Notes: generated by a model from the letters alone, not told the origin. A stretch of 64,000 bases of DNA from Ollibium composti (GCF_004801285.1 NZ_SSNY01000003.1:459419-523418); one strand, 5' to 3'; shown: positions 45,501-53,744, counted from the stretch's first letter. Numbers and translations: made by a program.

Positions 45501-48077
45501 GCCGTCGCGCGCGTCGTCCTGCATACCCGCAACGGCACCATCTTCGACCAGATCGAGCGGGCCGAGGCGACCGCCTTGCAGGCGCGCGACGAGATGCGCG
45601 CCCTCGGCGGCGCCGAACCCGCCAAAGCGCAGCCGGCGCGGCAAGAAACGATCAAGGACGTCGCGGCGGACGGATCAGGCCTCGACCACTGGAACGGCTT
45701 CGGCGGCTTCGATGGCGACGGACGCCATTACGTCACCCGCCTGACCGGCCGGCGCACCACGCCGCAGCCCTGGATCAACGTCATTTCCAACGCCGCCTTC
45801 GGCTTCCATGTCTCGGCCGAAGGGGCGGCCTTCACCTGGAGCCGCAACAGCCGCGACTATCAGTTGACGCCGTGGTCGAACGATCCGGTCACCAACCGGC
45901 CGGGCGAGGGCGTCTATATCCACGACCTCGACAGCGGCGAGGCCTTCTCGCCGATGGCGGCCGTCGTGCGCGATCCCGCCGTGACCTACGAAACCTGGCA
46001 CGGGCAGGGGTTCTCGACGTTGCGCGCCACGCGCGGGCCGCTCGCCATGGACCTGACCCATGTGGTCGACCCCGACGATCCGGTGCGCGTCTCGCGTCTG
46101 CGCATCCGCAATGAGGGCTCGTCGCCGGCAAGGCTGCGCATCTATGCCTATGCCGAATGGGTGCTCGGCACTCACCGCTCGAAGACGGCGGGCACTATCG
46201 TTCCGTCGCAGGACGCCGCGACCGGCGCGTTGTTCGCGCGCAATCCCTACGGGCTGGATTTCGGCGGCCGCATAGCCTTCCTCGCGGCTGACGAACAGCC
46301 GCAATCCGTCACCGCCGACCGCCAGGAATTCCTCGGGCGGCATGGATCGAGCGAGAAGCCACAGGCGGTGCTCAACGGCACGGCGCTTTCCGGCCGCATC
46401 GAGGCAGGCGACGATCCTTGCGCGGCTTTGGCGCGTGACGTCGAGATTCCGGCGGGCGGCAACGTCACGCTGCTGTGGCTGCTGGGCGATGCGGCATCGC
46501 CGGAGGAAGCCGGCGAGTTCATCCGCCGCAATCGCGAGAAGGATTTCGACCAGCGGCTGGCCGACAACGAACGCGACTGGCGCGCCTTCCTCGATACCGT
46601 CCAGGTCGAGACGCCGGACAAGGCGCTGAACGCCGTGGTCAACCACTGGCTGCCCTATCAGGCGGTCGCCTGCCGCATCCGCGCTCGCTCGGCCTTCTAC
46701 CAGGCAAGCGGCGCCTTCGGCTTCCGCGACCAGTTGCAGGACACGCTGTCGCTGCTCATGCACGACCCGGCGCTGGCGCGCGAGCAGATCCTGAACGCGG
46801 CCGGCAGGCAGTTCCCGGAGGGCGACGTGCAGCACTGGTGGCTGCCGCGCACGGGCGCCGGCGTACGCACGATGATCTCCGACGACGTCGTGTGGCTGGC
46901 CCACGCGGTCAGCCGCTATGTCACGGTGACCGGCGACAGCGCGATCCTCAAGGAGCCGCTGCCCTTCATCGACGGGCAGGTTCTGGCCGAGGGCGAGCAC
47001 GACGCTTTCTTTGCGCCGGAAGTCTCAAAGCGCTCGGTTTCGCTCTATGAGCATTGCGCCCGCGCGCTCGACCTCGCCATCAAGCGCAGCAGCCCGGCCG
47101 GCCTGCCGCTGATCCTCGGCGGCGACTGGAACGACGGCATGAACCGCGTCGGCGAAAAGGGCAAGGGTGAGAGCGTGTGGCTCGGCTGGTTCCTGCTCGG
47201 TACGCTGCGCGACTTCGCCGCCGTCGCCAAGGCGGAGGGCGACGACAAGCACGCCAAGGCCTGGGAAAAGCATGCGGACATGCTGAAGCGTGCGCTGGAG
47301 AACACCGCCTGGGACGGCGAATGGTATCGCCGGGGCAGTTTCGACGACGGCACGCCGCTCGGCTCGCACGACTCTGCCGAATGCAAGATCGACTCGATCG
47401 CCCAATCGTGGAGCGTATTGTCGGGCGAGGGCGATCCGGCGCGCTCGCGCACGGCCATGGATCAGGCAAGACGCATGCTGGTCGACGAGGATCTCAAGAT
47501 CGTCAAGCTGTTCACGCCGCCTTTCTCCAAGACGGACAAGGACCCCGGCTATATCAAGAGCTATCCGCCGGGCGTGCGCGAGAACGGCGGCCAGTATACC
47601 CATGCCGCGACTTGGTTCGTGATCGCGCTGGCCGAGATGGGGCAGGTCGACGAGGCCTATCGCTGCCTGTCGATGCTCAACCCGGTCAACCACGCGCTGG
47701 ACGAGGCGGCTGCCGAGCACTACCGCGTCGAGCCTTATGTGGTTGCCGCCGACATCTATGCCGGCGACAAGGGCGGGCGCGGCGGCTGGACATGGTATAC
47801 CGGCTCGGCAGGCTGGCTCTACCGCGCCGCCGTCGAGCATGTCCTGGGCATCGAACGGCAAGGCAGGCGCATCGCCTTCAACCCGAAAATCCCAAGCGAT
47901 TGGGATGGTTATTCGGCCAAGCTCACCTTGCTCGGCGCGCGCTGCTCGGTGCGCGTGGTGCGCGCCAAGGCGGCCAAATCCGTCTCGCTCGAGGTCAATG
48001 GCGCAAAGGTGAAAGGCGCCTCCCTGGACCTGAAGAAGGGCGGAAACTTCGACGTCGTGGTAAAAATCCCCGGCTGA
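39522..48077 (+). CDS. ndvB: Cyclic beta-1,2-glucan synthase
   Basis: Giant inner-membrane enzyme that primes, elongates and cyclises periplasmic beta-1,2-glucans from UDP-glucose, needed for osmoadaptation and host interaction in rhizobia, Agrobacterium and Brucella (ChvB/Cgs). The 2851-aa length fits the family (about 2830-2870). Membrane helices lie near residues 411-473, 817-835, 880-900 and 943-985. The glycosyltransferase region has TLDADTRT (about 629-636) and QHRWARGDW (about 778). The C-terminal half carries the GH94-type phosphorylase module that sets chain length, with GGDWNDGMN near residue 2533. ATG 39522 begins MNIQTSPKQLEA. Exported by NdvA, encoded downstream. Confidence 0.97.
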   Translation: MNIQTSPKQLEATGTGFPASPEDPIRAQFLPEERLRSLGEKLARGEVTELEGLEVFDFQARIRDNAKKILEVYRTVNAAQGKGETVTPAAQWLLDNNYLVEETIYQIKRDLPRRFYRQLPRLQLANGKSVPRALALSWAYVAHSDSSVSASMFKAIVEGFQSVEPMKIGEIWALPSLLRFVLIENLRRLAVRVARSRSMRLIANEVADKVLADRKDDDLALLSPYAAHARDTTFATQLLYRLRDGSQNAGRALEWLEGELEKSGSDAEEIIIAEHQTLSSGNVTTGNIIRGLRLINDVDWTVWFEEVSRIDALLRERTNFASLDFASRDQYRQEIEELAKRSDKSEYVVAEKATELAGYAQRPGVAQGDVLPAECVDVGFFLVGPRRLELEQAIDFRPAFGLQLKRAFGRAGWLGIVVPVFLLTVLLMWMAGSALAALNLLSPTAIGLILVLFAVPASEGALAFFNTMVLLFLKPSRLVGYEYKDGLPVEARTLVVVPSLIGSRDDVEENIRNIEVHHLANMSDELHFALLSDWPDSRQEISANDTEILQFAREQVARLNMRYPAEGGVPRFHLLHRRRLYNPAQECWMGWERKRGKLHELNLLLRGDSDTTFMPLDAPLPENIVHVMTLDADTRTTRDAIVRLVGKLMHPLNRPQFDAGRRTVTAGYTILQPRITPSLTTGDEASFFQRVFSANRGLDPYVFAVSDLYQDVFGAGSFTGKGLYHIDAFEAALKDRIDENTVLSHDLLEGALAHSALVTDVELVEDYPTRYSVDASRQHRWARGDWQLLNFILDPRSGVPALSRWKMVDNLRRSLTPIFWVMASIAGWTLLPFTQAAQWQAVLILTLFMAPTFDIVNAMVPKNLDATARGHFSALVRDVAFGTAMVALKVVLMAHLAWMMGDAIARTLYRLFVSRKNLLEWRTASQAYKSGSNDFGSYYGMMYGAVVIGVIGLAIPVLADSTGAFVAFFFALFWIGSPAFAWLISRSAETEDRLHLSPQDVHALRIAARRTWHYFETFVTEEHHHLPPDNFQENPLPVVAARTSPTNVGVYLLSVVSARDFGWISLTDAVARIDATLSTIEGMPRSRGHLYNWYETRDLKPLYPLYISAVDSGNLAGHLVAVAATCAEWAEAPSVHLQGDFDGILDIVSILEESLDELPDDRRQLRPLRQRLSDRLDGMRRTVRTIKSQPEMASIRTINLAVLAGEIRKLAAAIHTEAGSTHSDIIADWAARLEATCEAHVSDAHSDDKAVEGLRAKLLELRERARRFAFEMDFSFLMRPERKLLSIGYRVEEHQLDEACYDLLASEARLTSLFAVAKGDLPTEHWFKLGRPIVEIGFRGALMSWSGSMFEYLMPPLVMKEPAGSILNQTSNLIIKRQIQYGRSKNVPWGISEAAYNARDREMNYQYTNFGVPGLGLKRGLGQNTVIAPYATVLAAQFMPREAVENLKRLKAIGALGRHGYYDAIDFTPQRVPEGATHAVVMNYFAHHSGMSIAAVADAVFEGRLRDRFHSDPVIESAELLLQEKAPREIPADTVRTEAEERTSVDETVVQSPDTRVILDPSLALRSTNLLSNGRYSVMVSATGSGYSRWGELAVTRWQPDPTEDRLGSFVFLRDVETGDWWSATTEPRKASHETAQALFSDDKASFIKSVGSLRSEVECIVVSEGNGEGRRVTLYNDGATDRHIEVTSFAELVLGSEASDNAHPAFSKMMVETEISADNGTIFATRRKRDAGEPDIAMAHFVTDPSSLARDTEAETDRRAFIGRGRSIADAAAFDLGARLRGSAGFTLDPIAALRRRVRVPANKKISLVFWTVVGANRTEVEEARARLDHGESFARQAMLAWTRSQVQTRHMGLSLTDAANVQQLGRYLIYPDPFLRLPSEAISSGLGKQSSLWPTSISGDFPILAVRIADVADLEIVAQALRFQEYLRARGLMVDLVVVNEQASSYVQDLQQAIEALCENSRVRGTELGPRQHIFAVRRDLMDEPTYRTLLAVARVVLHTRNGTIFDQIERAEATALQARDEMRALGGAEPAKAQPARQETIKDVAADGSGLDHWNGFGGFDGDGRHYVTRLTGRRTTPQPWINVISNAAFGFHVSAEGAAFTWSRNSRDYQLTPWSNDPVTNRPGEGVYIHDLDSGEAFSPMAAVVRDPAVTYETWHGQGFSTLRATRGPLAMDLTHVVDPDDPVRVSRLRIRNEGSSPARLRIYAYAEWVLGTHRSKTAGTIVPSQDAATGALFARNPYGLDFGGRIAFLAADEQPQSVTADRQEFLGRHGSSEKPQAVLNGTALSGRIEAGDDPCAALARDVEIPAGGNVTLLWLLGDAASPEEAGEFIRRNREKDFDQRLADNERDWRAFLDTVQVETPDKALNAVVNHWLPYQAVACRIRARSAFYQASGAFGFRDQLQDTLSLLMHDPALAREQILNAAGRQFPEGDVQHWWLPRTGAGVRTMISDDVVWLAHAVSRYVTVTGDSAILKEPLPFIDGQVLAEGEHDAFFAPEVSKRSVSLYEHCARALDLAIKRSSPAGLPLILGGDWNDGMNRVGEKGKGESVWLGWFLLGTLRDFAAVAKAEGDDKHAKAWEKHADMLKRALENTAWDGEWYRRGSFDDGTPLGSHDSAECKIDSIAQSWSVLSGEGDPARSRTAMDQARRMLVDEDLKIVKLFTPPFSKTDKDPGYIKSYPPGVRENGGQYTHAATWFVIALAEMGQVDEAYRCLSMLNPVNHALDEAAAEHYRVEPYVVAADIYAGDKGGRGGWTWYTGSAGWLYRAAVEHVLGIERQGRRIAFNPKIPSDWDGYSAKLTLLGARCSVRVVRAKAAKSVSLEVNGAKVKGASLDLKKGGNFDVVVKIPG

Positions 48078-48090
48078 AACAGCCTTTTCA

Positions 48091-48113
48091 CGGCCGCCCG
48101 GACCGGGCGGCCG
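48091..48113. terminator. Strong GC hairpin after ndvB
   Basis: CGGCCGCCCGG and CCGGGCGGCCG are complementary with one base between them, 13 bp after the ndvB stop. There is no T-run after it, so it is a stabiliser or a weak terminator. The rest of the gap up to 48353 shows only one GGAAC-N16-CATT promoter-like match (from 48252), which could be chance. Confidence 0.4.
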
Positions 48114-48353
48114 AAAGCGCGCCGCTCAAAATTGCCGCAACGGCAGCGGTTGCCGCAATTTCGCCGCAGAGCAGGCATTTCACCTTTTATCTCAACTCGT
48201 TACCGTTCACGGCAAATTTCCGGCCGTTGCCATCTTTTGTTCGCCGAATCGGAACGCAAGGGGCTTTCGGCCATTGTTTTCCGACCTGCCGAACGATAGT
48301 TGTTCACGCCGAATGGGACAGCGCACAACTGATAGGTTCGTGGAGTAGCCAAG

Positions 48354-50132
48354 GTGTCCATCCTTCAGATCTACTGGCGAGCGCTGGGTTATCTTGCCGC
48401 CGACAAGAAGCGGGTGTTCTTCATCTGCTTCGCCAACGTAGCCCTCGCGGTCATCGCCATCCTTGAGCCGATCATGTTCGGCCACGTGATCGATTCCATT
48501 TCCGACCACACGGACGTCGTGCCGCCGCTGGCTATGTGGGCCGGCCTCGGCGCCTTCAACATCGTCGCCTTCGTGCTGGTGGCGCGCAGCGCCGACCGCT
48601 TCGCCCATGCCCGCCGCAGCGAGGTGCTGTGCGAGTCCTTCGAGCGCATCATCACCATGCCGCTCTCGTGGCATCACCAGCGCGGCACGTCCAATTCCCT
48701 GCACACGCTGCTCAGAGCCGTCGAGACTCTGTTCAGCCTGTGGCTGGAGTTCATGCGTCTGCACCTCTCCACCGTCGTGGCGCTGGCGCTGCTGATCCCG
48801 ACCGCGCTGTCGCTGGACTTGCGCATGTCGGTGGTGCTCATCGTGCTCGGCGTTCTCTATTTCGCCATCGGCCGCCTCGTCATGCGCCGCACCAAGGAAG
48901 GCCAGGCCAGCGTCGAGCGCCATTACCACAAGGTGTTCGCGCATGTGACCGACTCCGTCACCAACATTTCGGTCCTGCAGAGCTACAACCGCATCGGCCA
49001 CGAGACCGAGGCTCTGAAGCGCTACGCCACCGATCTCCTGAAGGCCCAGAACCCGGTGCTCGACTGGTGGGCCATCGCCAGCGCGCTGAACCGGCTGTCG
49101 TCCACCATCTCCATGATGGTGGTGCTGATGATCGGCGCCTATCTGGTCACGCAGGGGCAGTTGCGCATCGGTGAAGTGATCGCCTTCACCGGCTTCGCCA
49201 CGCTGCTGATCGCGCGTCTCGACCAGGTCTCGGCCTTCGTCAACCAGATTTCCGAGGCCCGGGCCAAGCTGGAGGAGTTCTACCGTCTGGAAGACTCCGC
49301 CGTCGACGAGGCCGAGCCCGAAGGCCTGCGTGACCTGAACGCCGTCACCGGCCATATCCGCTTCGAGAACGTCGGCTTCGAGTTCGCAGCTTCCAGCCAG
49401 GGCGTCGAGGACGTGTCCTTCGAGGTGCAGGCGGGCCAGACGGTCGCCATCGTCGGCCCGACGGGTGCGGGCAAGACGACGCTCATCAACCTCCTGCAGC
49501 GCGTCTATGCGCCGCAGAAGGGCCGCATCCTGATCGACGGCGTCGACACGCGCACCGTGACCCGCAAGTCGCTGCGCCACGCCATCGCCACCGTGTTCCA
49601 GGATGCCGGCCTGCTCAACCGCTCGATCGAGGACAACATCCGCATCGGCCGCGCCGACGCCAGCAACGATGACGTCCACGCCGCCGCCGAGGCCGCCGTG
49701 GCGCAGGATTTCATCCTCGCCAAGAGCGAAGGCTACGACACCATCGTCGGCGAACGTGGCGGCCAGCTTTCGGGCGGCGAGCGCCAGCGCATCGCCATCG
49801 CCCGCGCCGTCCTGAAGGATGCGCCCATCCTGGTGCTGGACGAGGCGACGAGCGCGCTCGACGTCGAGACCGAAGGCCGCGTCAAGGAGGCCATCGACGA
49901 CCTGAGGCGCGACCGCACGACCTTCATCATCGCCCACCGGCTCTCGACCGTGCGCGATGCCGACCTTGTGATCTTCATGGACAAGGGCCAGGTCGTCGAG
50001 CAGGGCGGCTTCGTCGAACTGTCGATGCGCAACGGTCGCTTTGCATCGCTGCTGCGCGCCGGCGGCCTGCTCAACGACGAGGAGGTTCGCCGCATGAGCC
50101 GCCTTTCCGCCGTGCAGGACGCTGCCGCCTGA
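48354..50132 (+). CDS. ndvA: Cyclic beta-1,2-glucan ABC exporter
   Basis: Inner-membrane ABC half-transporter (ChvA/NdvA) that moves cyclic glucan to the periplasm. The 592-aa protein (family about 590) has an N-terminal six-helix domain (residues about 20-300) and an ATPase domain with Walker A GPTGAGKTT, signature LSGGERQR, Walker B ILVLDEATS and H-loop IAHRLS. Start is GTG 48354, with GGAG 9 bp upstream. It is separated from ndvB by 276 bp, so it probably has its own promoter. Confidence 0.96.
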   Translation: MSILQIYWRALGYLAADKKRVFFICFANVALAVIAILEPIMFGHVIDSISDHTDVVPPLAMWAGLGAFNIVAFVLVARSADRFAHARRSEVLCESFERIITMPLSWHHQRGTSNSLHTLLRAVETLFSLWLEFMRLHLSTVVALALLIPTALSLDLRMSVVLIVLGVLYFAIGRLVMRRTKEGQASVERHYHKVFAHVTDSVTNISVLQSYNRIGHETEALKRYATDLLKAQNPVLDWWAIASALNRLSSTISMMVVLMIGAYLVTQGQLRIGEVIAFTGFATLLIARLDQVSAFVNQISEARAKLEEFYRLEDSAVDEAEPEGLRDLNAVTGHIRFENVGFEFAASSQGVEDVSFEVQAGQTVAIVGPTGAGKTTLINLLQRVYAPQKGRILIDGVDTRTVTRKSLRHAIATVFQDAGLLNRSIEDNIRIGRADASNDDVHAAAEAAVAQDFILAKSEGYDTIVGERGGQLSGGERQRIAIARAVLKDAPILVLDEATSALDVETEGRVKEAIDDLRRDRTTFIIAHRLSTVRDADLVIFMDKGQVVEQGGFVELSMRNGRFASLLRAGGLLNDEEVRRMSRLSAVQDAAA

Positions 50133-50225
50133 CGAGCCCTGTCCGGGCGGCGGCGACCTGAAAGCACCGCCGCCGCGACAAGCCGTCGATTGCCCGAACC
50201 GTCGCGCCGGTTTATGTAGCGGCCT

Positions 50226-50981
50226 ATGAGCGAGACGAGCGCACGCCCGACCGGCTGGATGGACCTGGCGAACCCGACCCGGTTCGTCGCCTTTGCCACG
50301 CGGCTGGCGCCGTGGCTGTGGACGATAGCCGCAATCATCCTGATCGGCGGGCTTTACCTCAGCTTCGCCGCGCCCGGCGACTTCCAGCAAGGCATCACCG
50401 TGCGCATCATGTATATCCACGTGCCGTTCGCCTGGCTGGCGATGCTCTGCTACACGCTGATGGCCGTCTCGGCGCTCGGCACGCTGGTGTGGCGCCACCC
50501 GCTGGCCGACGTCGCGCTGAAATCGGCCGCTCCCATCGGTGCCGCCTTCACCGCGCTGGCGCTGATCACCGGGTCCATCTGGGGCAAGCCGATGTGGGGC
50601 ACATGGTGGGTGTGGGATGCCCGGCTGACCTCGGTCTTCGTGCTATTCTTGATGTATCTCGGCATCATCGCGCTGACGCGCGCGCTCGACGATGCCGGCC
50701 GCGCCGCATGGGCGGCTGCCGTCATCACGCTGGTCGGCTTCGTCAACATCCCCATCATCAAGTTTTCGGTCGACTGGTGGAACACGCTGCACCAGCCCGC
50801 CTCGGTGTTCAGGCTGGATGGCCCGACCATCGACATCTCCATGCTTGTGCCGTTGCTGGTCATGGCGGTCGGGTTCACCGTGCTCTTCTTTGCGCTGCAC
50901 CTGACGGCCATGCGCACCGAGATCCTGCACCGGCGTATCGTCGCCATGCGCCGCATGGCAGCACGCCAGGCGAGCGTATAA
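50226..50981 (+). CDS. ccmC: Haem exporter protein CcmC (cytochrome c maturation)
   Basis: Inner-membrane protein of system I cytochrome c maturation that presents haem to CcmE. The 251-aa protein has six helices, the tryptophan-rich haem-handling loop WGTWWVWDARLTS, and flanking histidines in MYIHVPFAW and WWNTLHQPAS that ligate haem. Normally ccmC lies with ccmA, ccmB, ccmD and ccmG; none of these is beside it here, with ndvA upstream and a sugar isomerase-like gene downstream. Confidence 0.95.
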   Translation: MSETSARPTGWMDLANPTRFVAFATRLAPWLWTIAAIILIGGLYLSFAAPGDFQQGITVRIMYIHVPFAWLAMLCYTLMAVSALGTLVWRHPLADVALKSAAPIGAAFTALALITGSIWGKPMWGTWWVWDARLTSVFVLFLMYLGIIALTRALDDAGRAAWAAAVITLVGFVNIPIIKFSVDWWNTLHQPASVFRLDGPTIDISMLVPLLVMAVGFTVLFFALHLTAMRTEILHRRIVAMRRMAARQASV

Positions 50982-51049
50982 GCGGCATCGACACGCCCGG
51001 ACCATTCCGCTAATGCGGACAGGTCGTCCAGCCGAGTCCGGGAACACCC

Positions 51050-51736
51050 ATGAAACGGTCCGCCGTCAACGCCATCATCCGTGAAGCCGACGCCTTCATC
51101 CGCTCCTTCGGCTATGTCATGCCGCCCTTCGCCTACTGGTCGCCCGATGAGATGAAGGCGCGCCGGCAGAGTTCGGCCGGCATCTTTTCGTCCCGTCTCG
51201 GCTGGGACATCACCGACTACGGGCAGGGCAAGTTCGATAAACTCGGCCTGTTCCTGTTTACCGTGCGCAATGGCCGCTTCGAGGACATGAAGAAGGGCGC
51301 CGGCATGCTCTATGCCGAAAAGATCATGATCTCGCGCAAGGACCAGCTTTCGCCGATGCACCGGCACGTCATCAAGGCGGAAGACATCATCAATCGCGGC
51401 GGCGGCAAGCTGGTGCTGGAACTGTTCATGCCCGATGCCGATGGCGGTATCGACCCGAAGGCCGAGGTCTCGGTGCCGGTGGACGGCACCATCCGCAAGC
51501 TGCCGGCCGGCGGCCTGTTGAAACTCGATCCGGGCGAGAGCGTGACGCTGCTGCCGGGCGTCTGGCACGCCTTTTGGGCCGAGGGCAGGGACGTGCTGAT
51601 CGGCGAGGTTTCGACCGTCAACGACGACCTGACCGACAATATCTTCCGCGATCCCATCGGCCGCTTCGCCGCCATCGACGAGGACACGCAGCCACTGCAC
51701 CTCCTGGTATCCGACTATGAGAAGTGGGTGGGCTAG
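51050..51736 (+). CDS. D-lyxose/D-mannose isomerase-family cupin
   Basis: A 228-aa metal-dependent cupin sugar isomerase of the D-lyxose ketol-isomerase type. The metal site is seen in SPMHRHVIKAEDI (two His and a Glu) and the later PGVWHAFWAE; the family also has LGWDITDYG and FRDPIGRF. It interconverts D-lyxose and D-xylulose or mannose and fructose in characterised relatives. No sugar transporter or kinase is beside it. Preceded by ccmC. Confidence 0.88.
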   Translation: MKRSAVNAIIREADAFIRSFGYVMPPFAYWSPDEMKARRQSSAGIFSSRLGWDITDYGQGKFDKLGLFLFTVRNGRFEDMKKGAGMLYAEKIMISRKDQLSPMHRHVIKAEDIINRGGGKLVLELFMPDADGGIDPKAEVSVPVDGTIRKLPAGGLLKLDPGESVTLLPGVWHAFWAEGRDVLIGEVSTVNDDLTDNIFRDPIGRFAAIDEDTQPLHLLVSDYEKWVG

Positions 51737-51769
51737 CGCGACCGGAATGCGCAAGGCGGTGCAAAAGAC

Positions 51770-52846
51770 ATGATGGCGACCGCGTCCGATTTCGGATTGA
51801 CCTGCGGCACGCTGCCGGCCGGCGAATGGAACGCGATCACTGACGTGCCCGGCGTCCGCGTCGGCCACTGCACGGTGCGCGAAGGCGAGGTGAACACCGG
51901 TGTCACCGCGATCCTGCCGCATGGCGGCAACCTGTTCCGCAGCAAGGTGATGGCCGCCTGCGACGTCATCAATGGCTTCGGCAAGACGGCGGGCCTCGTG
52001 CAGGTCAAGGAACTCGGAACCATCGAGACGCCGATCCTGCTCACCAACACGCTGTCTGTCGGCACCTGCCAGACCGCGCTGGTGCGCGAGGCGATCCGGC
52101 TGAACCCGGACATCGGCCGCACGACCAGCACGGTGAACGCCGTCGTCGGCGAATGCAACGACGGGCCGCTGAGCGACATACAGGCGCTTGCCGTAACCGA
52201 GGCGCATGCTCTTGCCGCGCTGGCCGATGCGCATGAAGGCGCAGTCGAACAGGGCAGCGTCGGCGCGGGCACAGGCATGACCTGCTTCGGCTTCAAGGGC
52301 GGCATCGGCACCGCTTCGCGCAAGCTTTCCCTCGGCGGAGGTGAGCATCATGTTGGCGTCCTGGTCCTGTCCAATTTCGGCCGCGCCGGCGATCTCGTGC
52401 TGCCGGACGGTCGCCGGCCCGATCCGCGTCAGCGCCAGGACGCCGAACGCGGCTCGATCATCGTTGTGCTGGCGACGGACGTTTCCATGCAGCAGCGCCA
52501 GCTTTCCCGCGTCGCCCGCCGCGCCGGCGCCGGCATCGCGCGGCTCGGCGCATTCTGGGGCAACGGCAGCGGCGACATCGCCATCGCCTTCAGCACCGCG
52601 AACGGCAGCGATCACGACGAAAAGCGGGATTTCATCCCCATGATGACGCTGAACGACGCCCGCATCGACCTGCTTTTCCGGGCCGCGGCGGATGCGACGC
52701 AGGAAGCGGTGCTGAACTCCATGCTGGAGGCGGAGCCCTTCGTGGGCCGCGGCGGTGCGCGCCGGGCTTCGCTCGCCGACTGGCTGCGCGAGCAGAAATC
52801 AGCGGCGGAACGCGGTGCGCCTGGAGTTGGACGTCGGCTGCCGTAA
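51770..52846 (+). CDS. P1-family (DmpA-like) peptidase
   Basis: A 358-aa N-terminal-nucleophile hydrolase of the DmpA/BapA family (L-aminopeptidase D-Ala-esterase or beta-peptidyl aminopeptidase). It starts ITDVPGVRVGH-like (NAITDVPGVRVGHCTV), has NTLSVGTCQTALV, GSVGAGTGMTCFGFKGGIG and VLVLSNFGRAG; the serine in LSNFG is the likely self-cleavage nucleophile, judged from family memory. No signal peptide is evident. The last 48 bases overlap the 3' end of a convergent minus-strand gene. Confidence 0.9.
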   Translation: MMATASDFGLTCGTLPAGEWNAITDVPGVRVGHCTVREGEVNTGVTAILPHGGNLFRSKVMAACDVINGFGKTAGLVQVKELGTIETPILLTNTLSVGTCQTALVREAIRLNPDIGRTTSTVNAVVGECNDGPLSDIQALAVTEAHALAALADAHEGAVEQGSVGAGTGMTCFGFKGGIGTASRKLSLGGGEHHVGVLVLSNFGRAGDLVLPDGRRPDPRQRQDAERGSIIVVLATDVSMQQRQLSRVARRAGAGIARLGAFWGNGSGDIAIAFSTANGSDHDEKRDFIPMMTLNDARIDLLFRAAADATQEAVLNSMLEAEPFVGRGGARRASLADWLREQKSAAERGAPGVGRRLP

Positions 52847-53113
52847 ATCGCCTCGGTTCGCCTGGTGCGGCTCGGCAGCCGAAGCGATAATTCCGGAATT
52901 GCGCAGCATGAATTCCTTCATGCTATCGAGAAGCTCGGTCTCGTCGTGCATTCCGGCGCCGAAAAGCGACATCAGGGCGCGCGCCACGTCGTCGGCGGCG
53001 CGGCTGCCGCATTTTATGTCGTTCTCCTGGCAAACGCGGTCGAAGACCTGCTTCAAGACCGTCATGTCGCTCGGATAGGCGATGCCGGGAGATGACTTGA
53101 ATGGGGCTTGCAT
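52799..53113 (-). CDS. Small conserved-looking cytosolic protein, unknown function
   Basis: A 104-aa protein: PSDMTVLKQVFDRVCQENDIKC, then RAADDVARALMSLFGAGMHDETELLDSM, then a polar basic tail. This helical pattern is common among unannotated rhizobial proteins, and I cannot name a function. The start at 53113 is well supported by GGAGGT 6 bp upstream, and a TATAAT hexamer lies 80 bp upstream. Its 3' end overlaps the P1 peptidase gene by 48 bases. Confidence 0.75.
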   Translation of the reverse strand: MQAPFKSSPGIAYPSDMTVLKQVFDRVCQENDIKCGSRAADDVARALMSLFGAGMHDETELLDSMKEFMLRNSGIIASAAEPHQANRGDLRQPTSNSRRTAFRR

Positions 53114-53192
53114 GGCTCCACCTCCATTGGGGCGGAAGCATGGTGCTCGCTCACAGCCGTCGGCGCCCTGTTTCACTGCCGACGATTAAAAC

Positions 53193-53198
53193 ATTATA
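53193..53198 (-). promoter_or_regulatory. Consensus -10 hexamer for the 52799-53113 gene
   Basis: The minus strand reads TATAAT here, a perfect -10 in otherwise GC-rich DNA, 80 bp upstream of the gene's start. The -35 at the expected spacing (CAGACG) is poor. The remaining gap to 53408 shows nothing else. Confidence 0.4.
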
Positions 53199-53408
53199 CA
53201 CCGGTTGACGGTGCCCGTCTGTTCACTTTGACATAGCGGAGGCAAAATCCTGTCGGCTGATCCGGTGACGCATCGTCTCTCTTGAACCAGCCCGGAATCA
53301 AGGCAACCGAATCGACGGATCCGCGTTGTGTCCGCCAGGCGGAGTGCAGGCCATGGGCCTTTTGAACGAGGTGGCCGCCGGAGTGCATCGCGGAATTCGG
53401 GAAAAGCC

Positions 53409-53537
53409 ATGACAAGGGTCTTGTACGCTGCGGCGATGATCGCCGCCTTTGCCGTCATCGCCTTGCTGCTGGTTGCGCCAAGGACGCAACGCGCGGTCGA
53501 CACGACCGAAACCGCGTCCATCGTCGTGGGCGATTAG
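53409..53537 (+). CDS. Small single-helix membrane protein
   Basis: A 42-aa frame whose first half is one hydrophobic helix (VLYAAAMIAAFAVIALLLVA) followed by a short polar tail. Short proteins of this shape are frequent in rhizobia. The ribosome site (GGGAAAAG) is weak and there is no family match from memory, so it is tentative. Confidence 0.45.
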   Translation: MTRVLYAAAMIAAFAVIALLLVAPRTQRAVDTTETASIVVGD

Positions 53538-53579
53538 CCAAATCGCGCATCCGCGAACGGGATCGGCAACAGCCGAAGG

Positions 53580-53744
53580 CTAGGTGTTTTTTCGCCTCTC
53601 TCTTTGTTGTTTCTGCGCCAGCTTGCGCCGCACTTCCTCAAGCGCGATGGCGAGCAGGTTATCCACCTCTTCCAACTCGGTCTTCGCCTCGCAGGTCGAG
53701 ATGTAGCGACGCAGTTCTTCGATGGTAGCGCGGACGTGTTTCAT
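53580..53744 (-). CDS. Small helical protein, 54 aa, below usual ORF cut-offs
   Basis: On the minus strand ATG at 53744 opens a frame of 54 codons ending with TAG at 53580-53582. It reads MKHVRATIEELRRYIS and then CEAKTELEEVDNLLAIALEE and a basic Lys/Arg/Gln tail, an amphipathic charged helix suited to a coiled coil. GGGAG lies 7 bp upstream. Codon choice (ATC, CTG, GAG, CGC) is like the neighbours. No known family. Confidence 0.55.
   Translation of the reverse strand: MKHVRATIEELRRYISTCEAKTELEEVDNLLAIALEEVRRKLAQKQQRERRKNT

Noticed and set aside
39549..45644. A 2031-codon open frame antisense to ndvB
   Set aside because: Shadow of a GC-rich coding strand; low-complexity Arg/Gly/Ala/Asp composition, no start signal and no family likeness.
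48252..48276. EcfG promoter upstream of ndvA (GGAAC-N16-CATT)
   Set aside because: One mismatch and no supporting context; such matches are expected by chance.
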